From Rhodoferax sp. (GTDB lineage Bacteria; Pseudomonadota; Gammaproteobacteria; Burkholderiales; Burkholderiaceae_C), in NCBI GenBank assembly GCA_021738345.1, contig JAIPCE010000022.1, forward strand, positions 1 through 32,130: a DNA stretch of 32,130 nucleotides. The letters run 5' to 3'. Of this stretch, positions 1 to 8,969 are shown piece after piece. Under the pieces are notes generated by a model that searched no databases, was not told the origin of the DNA, and saw nothing but the letters and a program-made list of their open reading frames with translations. Within the stretch, counting starts at the first letter, position 1; every line of letters starts with the position of its first letter. A program made the translations under genes and the position numbers.

Positions 1-1127
1 CTAGTGACGGCAAGGCCTATGACCGGGATCCCCGCTCGATCGCCAAGCGCGCTGAAGCCTACCTGAAGGCCTCCGGCATTGGTGACACTGCCTACTTTGG
101 TCCCGAGCCCGAGTTCTTCATTTTTGATGGCGTGCGCTGGAGCAACGAGCCCGGCAACGTCATGTTCGAGATTGAAGAATATGAGGCGCCCTGGAATTCA
201 GGCGCCAAACTCGAAGGCGGTAACCGCGGCCACCGTCCCACCGTCAAGGGCGGGTATTTCCCAGTCCCCCCAGTGGACAGCACCCAGGACATGCGCGCTG
301 AAATGTCGCTGATTCTTGAATCCCTGGGCATTCCGGTCGAAGTGTTCCACCACGAGGTGGCCGGCGCAGGCCAAAACGAGATCGGAACGCGCTTCAGCAC
401 CCTGGTTGAACGTGCAGATTGGACCCAGGTCTTGAAATATGTGGTGTGGAATGTTGCCAATGCCTACGGAAAAACGGCCACATTCATGCCCAAGCCCTAT
501 GCTGGCGACAACGGATCAGGCATGCACGTGCATCAGTCGATCTGGAAAGATGGCAAAAATCTGTTCGCCGGCGATGGCTATGCCGGACTGAGCGACTTTG
601 CCCTGTACTACATCGGCGGCATCATCAAACACGCGCGTGCACTCAACGCCATCACCAACCCGGGCACCAACAGCTACAAACGTCTGGTTCCCGGTTTTGA
701 GGCTCCAGTCAAGCTGGCCTATTCGTCGCGCAACCGCTCGGCCTCCATCCGCATTCCGTTTGTTGCCAACCCCAAGGGCCGCCGCATTGAAGCCCGTTTC
801 CCCGATCCCTCTGCCAATCCCTACCTGTGCTTCTCGGCACTGATGATGGCCGGCCTTGATGGCGTCGAAAACAAGATTCACCCGGGCGAAGCTGCCACCA
901 AGGACCTCTACCACCTGCCCCCGGAAGAGGACGCTAAAGTCCCAACCGTGTGCCACAGTCTGGACCAGGCCCTGGGCTACCTCAATGAAGACCGTGCCTT
1001 CCTGACCAAGGGTGGCGTCTTCACCGACTCCATGCTCGATGCCTATGTTGAGCTCAAGATGTCCGAAGTGACCCGTTTCCGCATGGCACCCCATCCGGTC
1101 GAGTACGACATGTACTACTCGCTGTAA
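1..1127 (+). CDS. glnA: Type I glutamine synthetase, 3' part (5' end outside window)
   Basis: This enzyme makes glutamine from glutamate, ammonia and ATP in the cytoplasm and is the main entry of ammonium into metabolism. The frame is open from the left edge (first full codon at base 3), giving 374 residues before the TAA stop. The family is about 470 long, so roughly the first 97 residues are missing. Visible GS motifs include [11 protein letters not shown] near the start, GSGMHVHQS (ATP/metal region) and [19 protein letters not shown] matches the adenylylation loop of bacterial GSI-beta, with the target Tyr at 909-911, so activity is probably controlled by GlnE-type adenylylation. The ntrBC genes that normally control its transcription follow on the same strand, beyond a terminator. 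The glnA promoter lies outside the window. The identification is certain. Confidence 0.98.
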   Translation, partial: SDGKAYDRDPRSIAKRAEAYLKASGIGDTAYFGPEPEFFIFDGVRWSNEPGNVMFEIEEYEAPWNSGAKLEGGNRGHRPTVKGGYFPVPPVDSTQDMRAEMSLILESLGIPVEVFHHEVAGAGQNEIGTRFSTLVERADWTQVLKYVVWNVANAYGKTATFMPKPYAGDNGSGMHVHQSIWKDGKNLFAGDGYAGLSDFALYYIGGIIKHARALNAITNPGTNSYKRLVPGFEAPVKLAYSSRNRSASIRIPFVANPKGRRIEARFPDPSANPYLCFSALMMAGLDGVENKIHPGEAATKDLYHLPPEEDAKVPTVCHSLDQALGYLNEDRAFLTKGGVFTDSMLDAYVELKMSEVTRFRMAPHPVEYDMYYSL

Positions 1128-1160
1128 AGCGCACAGTTCCACGGTCTGTGTGGTACAAAG

Positions 1161-1188
1161 AAGGGACGGCGCAAGCCGTCCTTTTTTT
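1161..1188 (+). terminator. Intrinsic terminator of glnA
   Basis: GGACGGC (1164-1170), a GCAA tetraloop (1171-1174) and GCCGTCC (1175-1181) form a perfect 7-bp GC-rich stem, followed by seven T. It begins about 35 bases after the glnA stop. The GNRA-type loop and U-tract are textbook features. It should largely separate glnA transcripts from the downstream gene and ntrBC, which would then need their own promoter in 1189-1371. Confidence 0.93.
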
Positions 1189-1371
1189 ATTGAACCTGCC
1201 GGGTGCAAGGTGTATCCAACAGCGCGTGCGGGCCAGAGGATTTTGTAAACGGCCATTTATGCAGCATACTGACCGTTGCAATCGACAAGGGTCTCGGCCC
1301 AGAAACCCAGGGCGAAGGTTTCAGCCATCCCTGTTTGCTCTGGTCTGAGCGCCTTCTTGTATTGATACAGC

Positions 1372-1860
1372 ATGAAAACCGATTTTTTGTTTCTATTCCT
1401 TGCAGCCACCTCTCTTGTACCCAGCGTGCAGGCACAAGATCGTATTTACCGCTGTGGCAACGAGTACACCAACACCGTGTCGGAGTCCCAGGCCAAGAAC
1501 TGCAAGCTCATTTCGGGTGGCAATGTCACCATCGTACAGGCGCTGCGACCGCCCGCTCCGGCGACCCGGGTGGCCTCTGCCGGTCAGCGTGTTGACACGG
1601 TGGACCAGCGCGCCAAGGATTCAGATGCGCGCCTGATCCTCGAGGCCGAGTTGAAAAAGGCAGAAGCACGTCAGGCAGAGCTGCTCAAGGAGTACAACAA
1701 CGGCGAGCCAGAAAAAATGGGTCCCGAGGCGCGCAACCACCAAAAATACCTGGACCGGGTTGCTGAGCTCAAAGCCAACATCGCTCGCAATGAAAGCGAC
1801 ATTGCCGGAATCCGGCGCGAGCTAGGCCGCGCCTCGCAAGCCTCCGGTGCATCCCGTTAA
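1372..1860 (+). CDS. Small secreted protein with C-terminal coiled coil, between glnA and ntrB
   Basis: A 162-residue protein of unknown function. Residues 1-21 look like a Sec signal peptide (hydrophobic FLFLFLAATSL core, cleavage expected after VQA). Next comes a short region with two cysteines (YRCGNEYTN and AKNCKL) that resembles the beta-rich DUF4124-type domain of many proteobacterial envelope proteins. A Pro/Ala-rich stretch (about 60-68) and a long charged, probably coiled-coil helix (about 80-150) follow. No strong Shine-Dalgarno precedes the ATG at 1372. Its last codons overlap the GTG proposed as ntrB start, so the two may be translationally coupled. A protein in this place is familiar from Burkholderiales, but I know of no assigned role. 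The DUF4124 resemblance is an impression from the Cys/aromatic pattern only. Confidence 0.85.
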   Translation: MKTDFLFLFLAATSLVPSVQAQDRIYRCGNEYTNTVSESQAKNCKLISGGNVTIVQALRPPAPATRVASAGQRVDTVDQRAKDSDARLILEAELKKAEARQAELLKEYNNGEPEKMGPEARNHQKYLDRVAELKANIARNESDIAGIRRELGRASQASGASR

Positions 1861-2935
1861 CGCATACACCGACTTGGACACTTATTCAAACCGCTTTTGC
1901 GCGTATGACCTGCTCGCCACGCTGGTGGCGGTCGTGCGGCCCGACGGACGCGTGCTGTTCTCCAATTCGGCGCTCGAAGATGCGCTTGGGCTCTCACGTC
2001 GCAACATCGTGGGTTCGAACCTTGCTGAGGCATTTACCGAGCCTTCGCTGCTTCAAAACGCGCTGGAGGGTGCCCGGGAAAATGAATTCGAGGCCTTGCG
2101 CTATGACGCGTGGCTGAGGCGCCTGGGCCACGAACCCATCCCCTTGCACATCACGATCACCCGACCCGAACTCGTTGAAGAAATTCTTGTGGAAATGGTG
2201 CCCTTGGAGAAGCAGACGCGCCAGGACCGTGAGGAGCGCTTTGCCGAGCAGGCGCAAACCAACAAGGAGTTGATTCGCAACCTTGCGCACGAAATCAAGA
2301 ACCCGCTCGGAGGCATTCGCGGTGCGGCGCAGCTCCTTGAAATGGAGATCGAATCCCCCGAGCTGATCGAGTACACCCAGGTCATCATCCACGAGGCAGA
2401 CCGGCTGCAAAGCCTGGTGGATCGTCTGCTGGCACCTCACAGAAGACCGCATATGGTCGGGGACGTCAACATTCACGAAGTATGCGAGCGTGTGCGTTTT
2501 CTGATTCTTGCGGAGTTTCCCAGGGGTTTGCGCGTGGTGCGCGATTTTGATACCTCGATCCCCGAGTTTCGCGGTGACCGGGAGCAACTGATCCAGACCG
2601 TATTGAACATCGCACACAACGCCTGCCAGGCCTTGGCCGAGCGGATGGCAGCGGGGGATGCGGTGCTGACTTTTTGCACCCGGGTGGCGCGCCAGACCAC
2701 CTTTGGCAAACAGCGCTACCGGTTGGCATTGGAATTGCATGTCATCGACAACGGACCTGGCGTGCCAGAGGCCATCAAAGACCGGATTTTTTACCCCCTG
2801 GTTTCGGGCCGGGAGGGCGGTTCGGGCTTGGGGTTGACCTTGGCGCAAACCTATATTCAGCAACACCACGGCTTGATTGAGGTGGACAGCGCGCCAGGCC
2901 GTACAGACTTCAAAATACTGATTCCTCTGCCGTGA
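1847..2935 (+). CDS. glnL: Nitrogen sensor histidine kinase NtrB
   Basis: NtrB phosphorylates or dephosphorylates NtrC under control of the PII protein, reporting nitrogen status. In the 362 residues, a PAS-like sensor domain spans about 20-120 and the DHp H-box NLAHEIKNPLGG has phospho-acceptor His148. The ATPase domain shows the N-box NIAHNACQALAE, the G1 box DNGPGVPE and the G2 box GGSGLGLTLAQ. Length and motif order match the NtrB family. The only initiator upstream of the PAS domain is GTG at 1847, overlapping the previous gene by 14 bases; a TTG at 1874 is an alternative, so the exact N-terminus is uncertain. ntrC follows after 76 bases. No membrane segments are seen, consistent with a soluble kinase. 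Confidence 0.96.
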   Translation: MHPVNAYTDLDTYSNRFCAYDLLATLVAVVRPDGRVLFSNSALEDALGLSRRNIVGSNLAEAFTEPSLLQNALEGARENEFEALRYDAWLRRLGHEPIPLHITITRPELVEEILVEMVPLEKQTRQDREERFAEQAQTNKELIRNLAHEIKNPLGGIRGAAQLLEMEIESPELIEYTQVIIHEADRLQSLVDRLLAPHRRPHMVGDVNIHEVCERVRFLILAEFPRGLRVVRDFDTSIPEFRGDREQLIQTVLNIAHNACQALAERMAAGDAVLTFCTRVARQTTFGKQRYRLALELHVIDNGPGVPEAIKDRIFYPLVSGREGGSGLGLTLAQTYIQQHHGLIEVDSAPGRTDFKILIPLP

Positions 2936-3011
2936 GCGACAAACGAAGTGGCAAGGTGGGGGAGGCGGTTTCGGGGTATTCACAATTGCCAGAACGTAGG
3001 GAAATCAACAG

Positions 3012-4538
3012 ATGAAGCCGATTTGGATCGTGGACGATGACCAGTCCATACGCTTCGTGCTTGAAAAAGCCTTGTTGCGAGAGCATTTGCCAACCCGCAG
3101 CTTCTCCAATCCGCGCGACGTGCTCGCAGCACTGAGTACCGCCACCGATGAGGAAGGTCCGCAGATCGTAGTCAGCGACATTCGAATGCCGGGTGGATCG
3201 GGCCTGGATTTGCTGGAGAAGCTCAAAGCCAAGCACCCGGGTTTGCCGGTCATCATCATGACTGCATTCTCCGACCTAGACAGCGCGGTGAGCGCCTTTC
3301 AGGGGGGCGCCTTCGAGTACCTGCCCAAGCCCTTTGACCTGCCCAAGGCAGTCGAACTGATTCGGCGTGCGGTCGAAGAAAGCCAGCGCGAGGAAGTGGC
3401 CGAGGAACGGATGGCCGAGGCGCCCGAGATGCTGGGGCAGGCGCCTGCCATGCAGGACGTGTTTCGTGCGATTGGCCGTTTGAGCCAAAGCAATGTCACG
3501 GTCATGATCACCGGTGAGTCGGGTTCTGGCAAGGAACTGGTGGCGCGTGCCCTGCACAAACATTCTCCGCGTGCCAACGGGCCGTTTGTTGCGATCAATA
3601 CGGCTGCCATCCCCAAGGATTTACTCGAGAGTGAATTGTTTGGCCATGAACGGGGTGCCTTCACGGGGGCCCAGACCATGCGTCGCGGGCGCTTTGAGCA
3701 GGCCGATGGCGGTACGTTGTTTCTGGACGAAATAGGTGATATGCCGTTTGAGCTGCAGACCCGTTTGCTGCGGGTTTTGAGCGATGGCCATTTTTATCGG
3801 GTCGGCGGCCACAGCGCAGTGAAAGCCAATGTGCGGGTCATTGCGGCAACCCACCAGGATCTGGAGCAACGGGTCAAGGATGGCGTGTTTCGGGAGGACC
3901 TGTTCCACCGTCTCAATGTGATTCGGCTACGCTTGCCCGCGCTGCGCGAACGTAAGGAAGATATAGGCATGCTGACGCGGCACTTTTTGCAGCAAAGTGC
4001 CAAGCAGTTGGGCATTGAACCCAAGCGCATTTCAGATGCCGCCCTGGTGTGGCTCGAAGGTTTTGGATTTCCGGGCAATGTGCGCCAACTGGAAAACATC
4101 TGCCATTGGCTCACCGTGATGGCACCGTCGCAAGTGATTGATCCCAAAGACATGCCGCCCGAGGTGGGCGTGCTGGCGCCTGAGGCTGCAACGCCTGCCA
4201 TGGGGTCTGCGCCAGCCCAGGTGCCTAGCGCTTTTGCGCGGCCGGTGTCTGCGCCGGAACAAGCCCTTGTGGGTGCCGCGCCTGGGCCTGACGAGGTGGC
4301 CATGCCGCCACAGACTTTGTCGTCAAGCGGCTGGGAAACCGACTTGCATGCCGAAGCAGCACAGTTGCTGAGCACTGACCGCAGCGACGTGTGGGACCTG
4401 CTTACGCGCAGGTTTGAGTCCCGGCTGATTCTTGCCGCGTTGGCAAGCACCAAAGGACGCCGGATCGAGGCAGCACAAAAATTGGGAATCGGTCGCAACA
4501 CCATCACCCGTAAAATTCAGGAGCTTGGTCTGGAGTGA
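3012..4538 (+). CDS. glnG: Nitrogen response regulator NtrC (sigma-54 activator)
   Basis: NtrC, when phosphorylated by NtrB, activates sigma-54 promoters of nitrogen-assimilation genes. The 508 residues hold a receiver domain (1-115; phospho-acceptor Asp56, Lys106 in YLPKPFD). The AAA+ domain has Walker A GESGSGKE (168-175), the sigma-54 contact loop GAFTGA (215-220) and Walker B LFLDEIGD (Asp239/Glu240). The C-terminal Fis-type helix-turn-helix (about 467-508) contains EAAQKLGIGRNTITRK. An Ala/Pro-rich linker of about 50 residues (387-437) joins the ATPase to the DNA-binding domain, making the protein some 40 residues longer than the E. coli NtrC. GTAGGGA stands before the ATG as a plausible ribosome site. 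It pairs with ntrB directly upstream. Confidence 0.97.
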   Translation: MKPIWIVDDDQSIRFVLEKALLREHLPTRSFSNPRDVLAALSTATDEEGPQIVVSDIRMPGGSGLDLLEKLKAKHPGLPVIIMTAFSDLDSAVSAFQGGAFEYLPKPFDLPKAVELIRRAVEESQREEVAEERMAEAPEMLGQAPAMQDVFRAIGRLSQSNVTVMITGESGSGKELVARALHKHSPRANGPFVAINTAAIPKDLLESELFGHERGAFTGAQTMRRGRFEQADGGTLFLDEIGDMPFELQTRLLRVLSDGHFYRVGGHSAVKANVRVIAATHQDLEQRVKDGVFREDLFHRLNVIRLRLPALRERKEDIGMLTRHFLQQSAKQLGIEPKRISDAALVWLEGFGFPGNVRQLENICHWLTVMAPSQVIDPKDMPPEVGVLAPEAATPAMGSAPAQVPSAFARPVSAPEQALVGAAPGPDEVAMPPQTLSSSGWETDLHAEAAQLLSTDRSDVWDLLTRRFESRLILAALASTKGRRIEAAQKLGIGRNTITRKIQELGLE

Positions 4539-4631
4539 ATTGAACCTTGGCTGCATGGCACCCGCTACCCTGGTTCATTCTCACAGCACTGTGCACAATT
4601 TCGCACTACAACCTACTTAACGGAGATCGCC

Positions 4632-5747
4632 ATGCGCATCGGAGTACCTAAAGAGATCAAAAACCATGAATACCGTGTCGGATTGACACCTGCGAGCGTG
4701 CGCGAACTGGTGGCCCACGGCCATCAGGTGATGGTGCAAGAGAACGCTGGAACTGCCATTGGCCTTGACGATGCCCAGTATGTGGCGGCAGGGGCCGAGA
4801 TGCAGGGCTCCGCGGCAGACATCTTTGCGCGCGCCGAGATGATCGTCAAGGTCAAGGAGCCGCAAGCCGTGGAATGCGCCATGCTGCGCCCGGGTCAGAT
4901 TCTTTACACCTATTTGCACCTGGCCCCCGATCCCGAGCAAACCGCAGCACTGGTGAAATCGGGTGCGGTGTGTATCGCCTATGAAACCATAACCGGGCCC
5001 GGCGGTGGTTTGCCGCTGCTTGCCCCCATGAGCGAGGTGGCGGGACGTATGGCCATACAGGCCGGCGCGACCTACCTGGAGAAAGCGCACGGTGGGCGTG
5101 GCCTGTTATTGGGCGGTGTGCCCGGCGTGGCACCTGGGCATGTGGTGATCATTGGTGCAGGTGTGGTCGGCACCAATGCGCTGCAGATGGCAGTCGGCTT
5201 GGGTGCGCGTGTGACCGTGCTCGACAAGAATATGGACCGGCTGCGACACTTGGACCTGATTTTTGGCAACCGCATCAGCACGGTGTATTCCACGGCCGCA
5301 AGCATTGAAGACGCAATTCTGGATGCCGATCTGGTGGTGGGAGGCGTCCTGGTACCGGGCGCCGCGGCGCCCAAGCTGGTCACGCGCGGCCATATTTCCC
5401 GCATGAAGAAGGGCGCTGTCGTGGTCGACGTGGCGATTGACCAGGGGGGCTGCTTTGAGACTTCCCACGCAACCACCCATGCTGAACCCACCTATGTGGT
5501 GGATGGCGTGGTGCACTATTGTGTCGCCAACATGCCGGGAGCGGTGGCACGCACCTCCACCTTTGCGCTTAACAACGCCACGATCGGACACGCCATATCC
5601 TTGGCCGACAAGGGTTGGAAGCAGGCCTTGCGTGACAATGTGCACCTGCGCAATGGACTCAATGTCTGCGAAGGAAAGGTCACCTACGAGGCCGTGGCGC
5701 ACGACCTGTCGCTGCCATATGTGACGGTCGACAGCGTCTTGGCCTGA
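4632..5747 (+). CDS. ald: Alanine dehydrogenase
   Basis: Catalyses the NAD-dependent reversible oxidative deamination of L-alanine to pyruvate and ammonia in the cytoplasm. The 371 residues match the family's usual length. The N-terminus [20 protein letters not shown] carries the family signature with its substrate-binding Arg. [17 protein letters not shown] is the central signature, and [15 protein letters not shown] is the Rossmann nucleotide-binding loop. Family residues such as the Lys/His of the active site (KVKEP; YLHLAPD) are present. A GGAG ribosome site precedes the ATG by 8 bases. The gene follows ntrC after a 93-base gap and could use nitrogen-controlled transcription, but I see no sigma-54 promoter there. 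It converges on xth with only three bases between the genes. Confidence 0.97.
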   Translation: MRIGVPKEIKNHEYRVGLTPASVRELVAHGHQVMVQENAGTAIGLDDAQYVAAGAEMQGSAADIFARAEMIVKVKEPQAVECAMLRPGQILYTYLHLAPDPEQTAALVKSGAVCIAYETITGPGGGLPLLAPMSEVAGRMAIQAGATYLEKAHGGRGLLLGGVPGVAPGHVVIIGAGVVGTNALQMAVGLGARVTVLDKNMDRLRHLDLIFGNRISTVYSTAASIEDAILDADLVVGGVLVPGAAAPKLVTRGHISRMKKGAVVVDVAIDQGGCFETSHATTHAEPTYVVDGVVHYCVANMPGAVARTSTFALNNATIGHAISLADKGWKQALRDNVHLRNGLNVCEGKVTYEAVAHDLSLPYVTVDSVLA

Positions 5748-5750
5748 AGG

Positions 5751-6545
5751 TCAGTCAAGGGTCAGCACGACCGGGGCATGGTCGCTCGGCCGCTCGTTTT
5801 TGCGCGGTGCCTTGTCGATGGCACAGGCGCTGGCCCGGGACTTGAGGGCCTGGCTGAGCAGGATGTGGTCAATGCGCAGGCCGCGATTGCGGCGGAAGGC
5901 CATGTCCCGATAGTCCCACCAAGAATAGCTCTTGGGCGACTGTTCAAACAAGCGAAAACTGTCGTGTAATCCGAGTGACACCAGGGCGCGCAACTGGTAG
6001 CGCTCTTCGTCAGTGCAATGGATGCTGTCTTTCAGCCCGACCGGGTCCCAGACATCCTGGTCGTCAAAGGTGATGTTGAAGTCGCCCATGAGCACTAGTT
6101 TGGCATGTTCGGCCAATTCCTGTCGAAGCCAGTCGCGCAAGCCTTTAAGCCACGCCATCTTGTACTCAAACTTGTCGCTGCCGGGTGCCTGCCCATTGGG
6201 AAAATAGGCCCCTATGACACGAATTTCTGCAGTGGCGTCTGGTGCTGGCGCAGGGTCGAGCACGGAGGCGGTGATGACGCGCGCCATGTTGTCTGAAAAC
6301 CCCGGAATGTTTCGCACCACGGCCACCGCAGGCGCACGCGACACAAGCGCCACACCGTTGTAAGTCTTTTGCCCAAAACACTGCGTCTGATAGCCAGCAG
6401 CAGCAAACGCCTCAGCGGGAAATTTGTCGTCCGTCAACTTGAGCTCTTGCAGTGCCAGCACGTCGACCGGGTTTTTCTGCAGCCAGTCCAGCACCTGCGG
6501 CAGGCGTACAGAGAGAGAGTTCACGTTCCAGGTGGCGAGTCGCAT
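5751..6545 (-). CDS. xth: Exodeoxyribonuclease III (AP endonuclease family)
   Basis: A Mg-dependent 3'-5' exonuclease and abasic-site endonuclease of base-excision repair. The 264 residues are typical in length. The exonuclease/endonuclease/phosphatase fold is marked by MRLATWNVNSL at the start, catalytic Glu34 in LQELKL, GDFNI with the active-site Asp/Asn, RRNRGLRIDHIL, and the terminal SDHAPVV with the Asp255/His256 pair. It lies downstream of the copper operon on the same strand, 45 bases after the CusF-like gene, and may receive read-through from it. No clear Shine-Dalgarno is seen before the ATG. It converges with ald. Confidence 0.97.
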   Translation of the reverse strand: MRLATWNVNSLSVRLPQVLDWLQKNPVDVLALQELKLTDDKFPAEAFAAAGYQTQCFGQKTYNGVALVSRAPAVAVVRNIPGFSDNMARVITASVLDPAPAPDATAEIRVIGAYFPNGQAPGSDKFEYKMAWLKGLRDWLRQELAEHAKLVLMGDFNITFDDQDVWDPVGLKDSIHCTDEERYQLRALVSLGLHDSFRLFEQSPKSYSWWDYRDMAFRRNRGLRIDHILLSQALKSRASACAIDKAPRKNERPSDHAPVVLTLD

Positions 6546-6590
6546 AGGAGTTGCAAGTTGTTGATTTTTTATGGTGGCAGGAATTCAGGT

Positions 6591-6899
6591 TTATGGGGCG
6601 GGCTGCAGGTCGGTTACGACCATCTTGCCTGCTCCCTGGGTCGCATTGAATCGGATTTTGTCTCCGACTTTGAACTTGTCGAGTGACGCCAGGTCTTTTG
6701 CAACAAACACCATTGTCATCGGTGGCATATCGAGGCTCTTGATTTCCCCGTGTCGGATCGTGATCTTGCCGGCGGCCTTGTCTACTTTGCGGATTTCTCC
6801 CTGGGCCCAATCGGACGGGCCTTGCACCGCGGTCTGGGCCGGGCCAAGCAACGGGGCGGCAAGCGCCGAAATGATCAAAAATTTGAGAAGTGAATGCAT
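6591..6899 (-). CDS. CusF-like periplasmic copper-binding protein
   Basis: A 102-residue protein with an N-terminal signal peptide (about 1-22, cleavage around LGPAQTA) and a small beta-barrel of the CusF type. The core reads KITIRHGEIKSLDMPP followed by MTMVF, then GDKIRF. In CusF, Cu(I)/Ag(I) is bound by a His, two Met and a nearby Trp. Here the His of IRHG and the Met of DMPPMTM are in the expected places, while the corresponding Trp is not obvious. It would carry periplasmic Cu(I) to an exporter. It is the last gene of the copper operon, 24 bases behind the cupredoxin gene. The family call is firm; metal choice between copper and silver cannot be told from sequence. Confidence 0.9.
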   Translation of the reverse strand: MHSLLKFLIISALAAPLLGPAQTAVQGPSDWAQGEIRKVDKAAGKITIRHGEIKSLDMPPMTMVFVAKDLASLDKFKVGDKIRFNATQGAGKMVVTDLQPAP

Positions 6900-6923
6900 G
6901 GGTGTTTTCCTGTTGATATATTC

Positions 6924-7415
6924 CTACCTTGCAGCCGACTTTTTGGCGGCGACCCGGATTTCACCTTTCATGCCGGGGTCATAGTGGCCGGGGTGAAGGC
7001 AGGCCACATGCACCGCACCGGCGGTGCTGAACTTCCAGACCATCTCGCCGGTCTTGCCGGGAGCCAGACTGAGCATGTTGTCATCGTCATGCTCCATCTC
7101 GGGAAATTTCTTCATTGCCTCGTAATGGGCGTCAAGATCCGGTTTGCTGCCCAGCACAAACTCATGTTTGAGCTTGCCTGAGTTTTTGACCACGAAGCGG
7201 ATGGTCTCGCCTTGCTTAACTGCAAAGCGCGCGGGTATGAACCGCATACTGTCGCGCATCTCGACTTCGACCGTTCGGGTGACTTCTTCCGCTTTGCCAG
7301 CCTCGCCTATGGTATCGGCACCGTGGCCATGGCCGCCGGAGTGTGTGCCATTTGCCACGGCTGCAAGCGACAGGCAGGTGGCCAGAAAGCCCATCAGTGT
7401 TTTGGCGTGTTTCAT
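6924..7415 (-). CDS. Periplasmic cupredoxin (CopI/plastocyanin-like)
   Basis: A 163-residue exported copper protein. A signal peptide (about 1-22) is followed by a short His-rich segment (HSGGHGHG, 25-32), which may collect metal. The cupredoxin domain covers about 45-155. The type-1 copper ligands are visible as His84 in KLKHEF and the C-terminal loop Cys139, His144, Met149 with the spacing C-x4-H-x4-M. It may accept or deliver electrons for the multicopper oxidase or bind copper for tolerance, as for CopI-type proteins. AAGGA precedes the ATG. The gene lies between the multicopper oxidase (56 bases upstream) and the CusF-like gene. Confidence 0.93.
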   Translation of the reverse strand: MKHAKTLMGFLATCLSLAAVANGTHSGGHGHGADTIGEAGKAEEVTRTVEVEMRDSMRFIPARFAVKQGETIRFVVKNSGKLKHEFVLGSKPDLDAHYEAMKKFPEMEHDDDNMLSLAPGKTGEMVWKFSTAGAVHVACLHPGHYDPGMKGEIRVAAKKSAAR

Positions 7416-7471
7416 TTGTTCCTTTGTCAGTGTGGAGTTGGGTGCGCAATGGGGGTGGATCGGGGGGTGGA

Positions 7472-8897
7472 CTAGTGGCCGGAGTGGCCCGAGTTGGCCT
7501 TAGGCTTGGGTTTACGGACCTGGACTTCAATCGTTCTGTCTGGCACCGTGCGGCTGGGCAGGGTGTGCGCCCCCGCAGAAGGGTCACGCACCGGTTCTGC
7601 CAGCGTCCCGGTCCACTCGTAAGCGACCGTTCCCTGGGGATGCTTGAACCAGCCAGGGTCTTTGTAGTCGCCGGGCTTTTGGTCTTTGCGAACCTTGAGC
7701 ACACTGAACATGCCGCCCATTTCGAGGCTTCCGAAAGGTCCCTGCCCCGTCATCATGGGTGCCGTATTGTCAGGCAGAGGCATTTCCATCTCGGCCATAT
7801 CGGCCATGCCGCGCTCGCCCATTACCATGTAGTCTGGAATCAGCTTGGCGATTTTCTTGGCCACGTCGCGGTGATCAACACCAATCAGCGTCGGGACGTT
7901 GTGCCCCATTGCGTTCATCGTGTGGTGGCTCTTGTGGCAATGAAAGGCCCAATCCCCCTCTTCGTCCGCCACCAACTCCAGTTGGCGCATTTGGCCCACG
8001 GCGACATCGGTGGTGACCTCGTGCCAGCGCGCACTGCCGGGGGTGGGGCCGCCGTCGGTACCGGTCACCATGAACTCGTGCCCATGGATATGGATCGGGT
8101 GATTGGTCATGGTCAGGTTGCCGACCCGAATGCGGACCTTGTCGTGGGTGCGCACGTTAAAGCTGTCGATCCCCGGAAACACACGGCTGTTCCAGGACCA
8201 GATGTTGAAGTCGAGCATGGTCATGATTTTTGGCGTGTAGCTGCCCGGATCGATGTCGTAACTGTTGAGCAAAAAACAGAAATCGCGGTCTACCTCGTCG
8301 ATCAGCGTATGCCTGGCTTTGGGATGGGTCACCCACATTCCCATCATCCCCATCGCCATTTGCGTCATTTCGTCCGCATGGGGGTGGTACATGAAAGTGC
8401 CGGGACGGCGCGCCATGAACTCATAAACAAAGGTCTTGCCGGGTTGAATGGCAGCTTGGGTCAGCCCACCAACGCCATCCATACCGCACGGCAAGCGCTG
8501 CCCGTGCCAGTGAATACTGGTGTGCTCGGGCAGTTTGTTGGTGACAAAAATTCGCACCCTGTCGCCTTCAACCACTTCGATCGTTGGGCCGGGTGACTGG
8601 CCGTTATAGCCCCACAGGTGCGCCTTGAAGCCCGGTGCCATCTCACGCACCACAGGTTCTGCCACCAGATGAAACTCTTTCACACCTTGGTTCATGCGCC
8701 AGGGCAGGGTCCAGCCATTGGGGGGTTACCACCGGGTTGTAGGGGCGCCCGGTGGCTGGTACGAGCGGTGGCATGGTGTCTGGGCTTCCCTGCATTACCG
8801 GCTCAGGCAGTGCCGCCATGGCGACCCGGCTGACTGCCGTGGCAGCAACAGCACCGGCCAGGCCTGCAGTCTGGATAAAAAATCTTCTTGAACGCAT
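7472..8897 (-). CDS. Tat-exported multicopper oxidase, interrupted by a +1 frameshift
   Basis: Multicopper oxidases of this kind oxidise periplasmic Cu(I) to Cu(II) while reducing O2. The ATG at 8897 follows a GAGGTAGG ribosome site. The N-terminus MRSRRFFIQTAG has the twin-arginine motif and a hydrophobic stretch to about residue 29. The reading then runs off frame at a run of six G on the + strand (8720-8725). Removing one base restores RPYNPVVTPNGWTLPWRMN and a protein of about 474 residues. All copper-site motifs lie after the break: SIHWHG, MYHPHAD, HPIHIHGHEF and WAFHCHKSHH with a following Met. As written, the downstream part (ATG 8695 to 7472, 407 residues) lacks a signal peptide. Whether this is a real mutation, a sequencing error or slippage cannot be told here. 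Confidence 0.9.
8720..8725 (-). other. Frameshift site in the multicopper oxidase gene
   Basis: Six consecutive G on the + strand (six C in the mRNA sense) where five would keep the frame. Before the run the gene reads ...YNPVVTP; one base fewer continues as NGWTLPWRMNQGV, joining exactly to the long downstream frame. Homopolymer runs are common places for both replication slippage and base-call error. Confidence 0.9.
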
Positions 8898-8969
8898 CAA
8901 CCTACCTCGCAATCAGTTAGGGCTGCAAAATGCAGGTTCGCAAGTGCCAGCATCGGCCTGCAGCCTGCA

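Noticed and set aside
1994-2983. Long open frame on the - strand (329 codons)
   Set aside because: Antisense shadow of ntrB, with no recognisable domain and no ribosome site.
4552-4580. Possible sigma-54 promoter (TGGCAC) before ald
   Set aside because: TGGCAC is present, but the GC element is not found at the required spacing downstream (no TTGCA/TTGCT).
7343-8596. Long open frame on the + strand (417 codons)
   Set aside because: It is antisense to the cupredoxin and multicopper oxidase genes. The His/Val-rich translation is a mirror of Met/His-rich coding sequence on the other strand.
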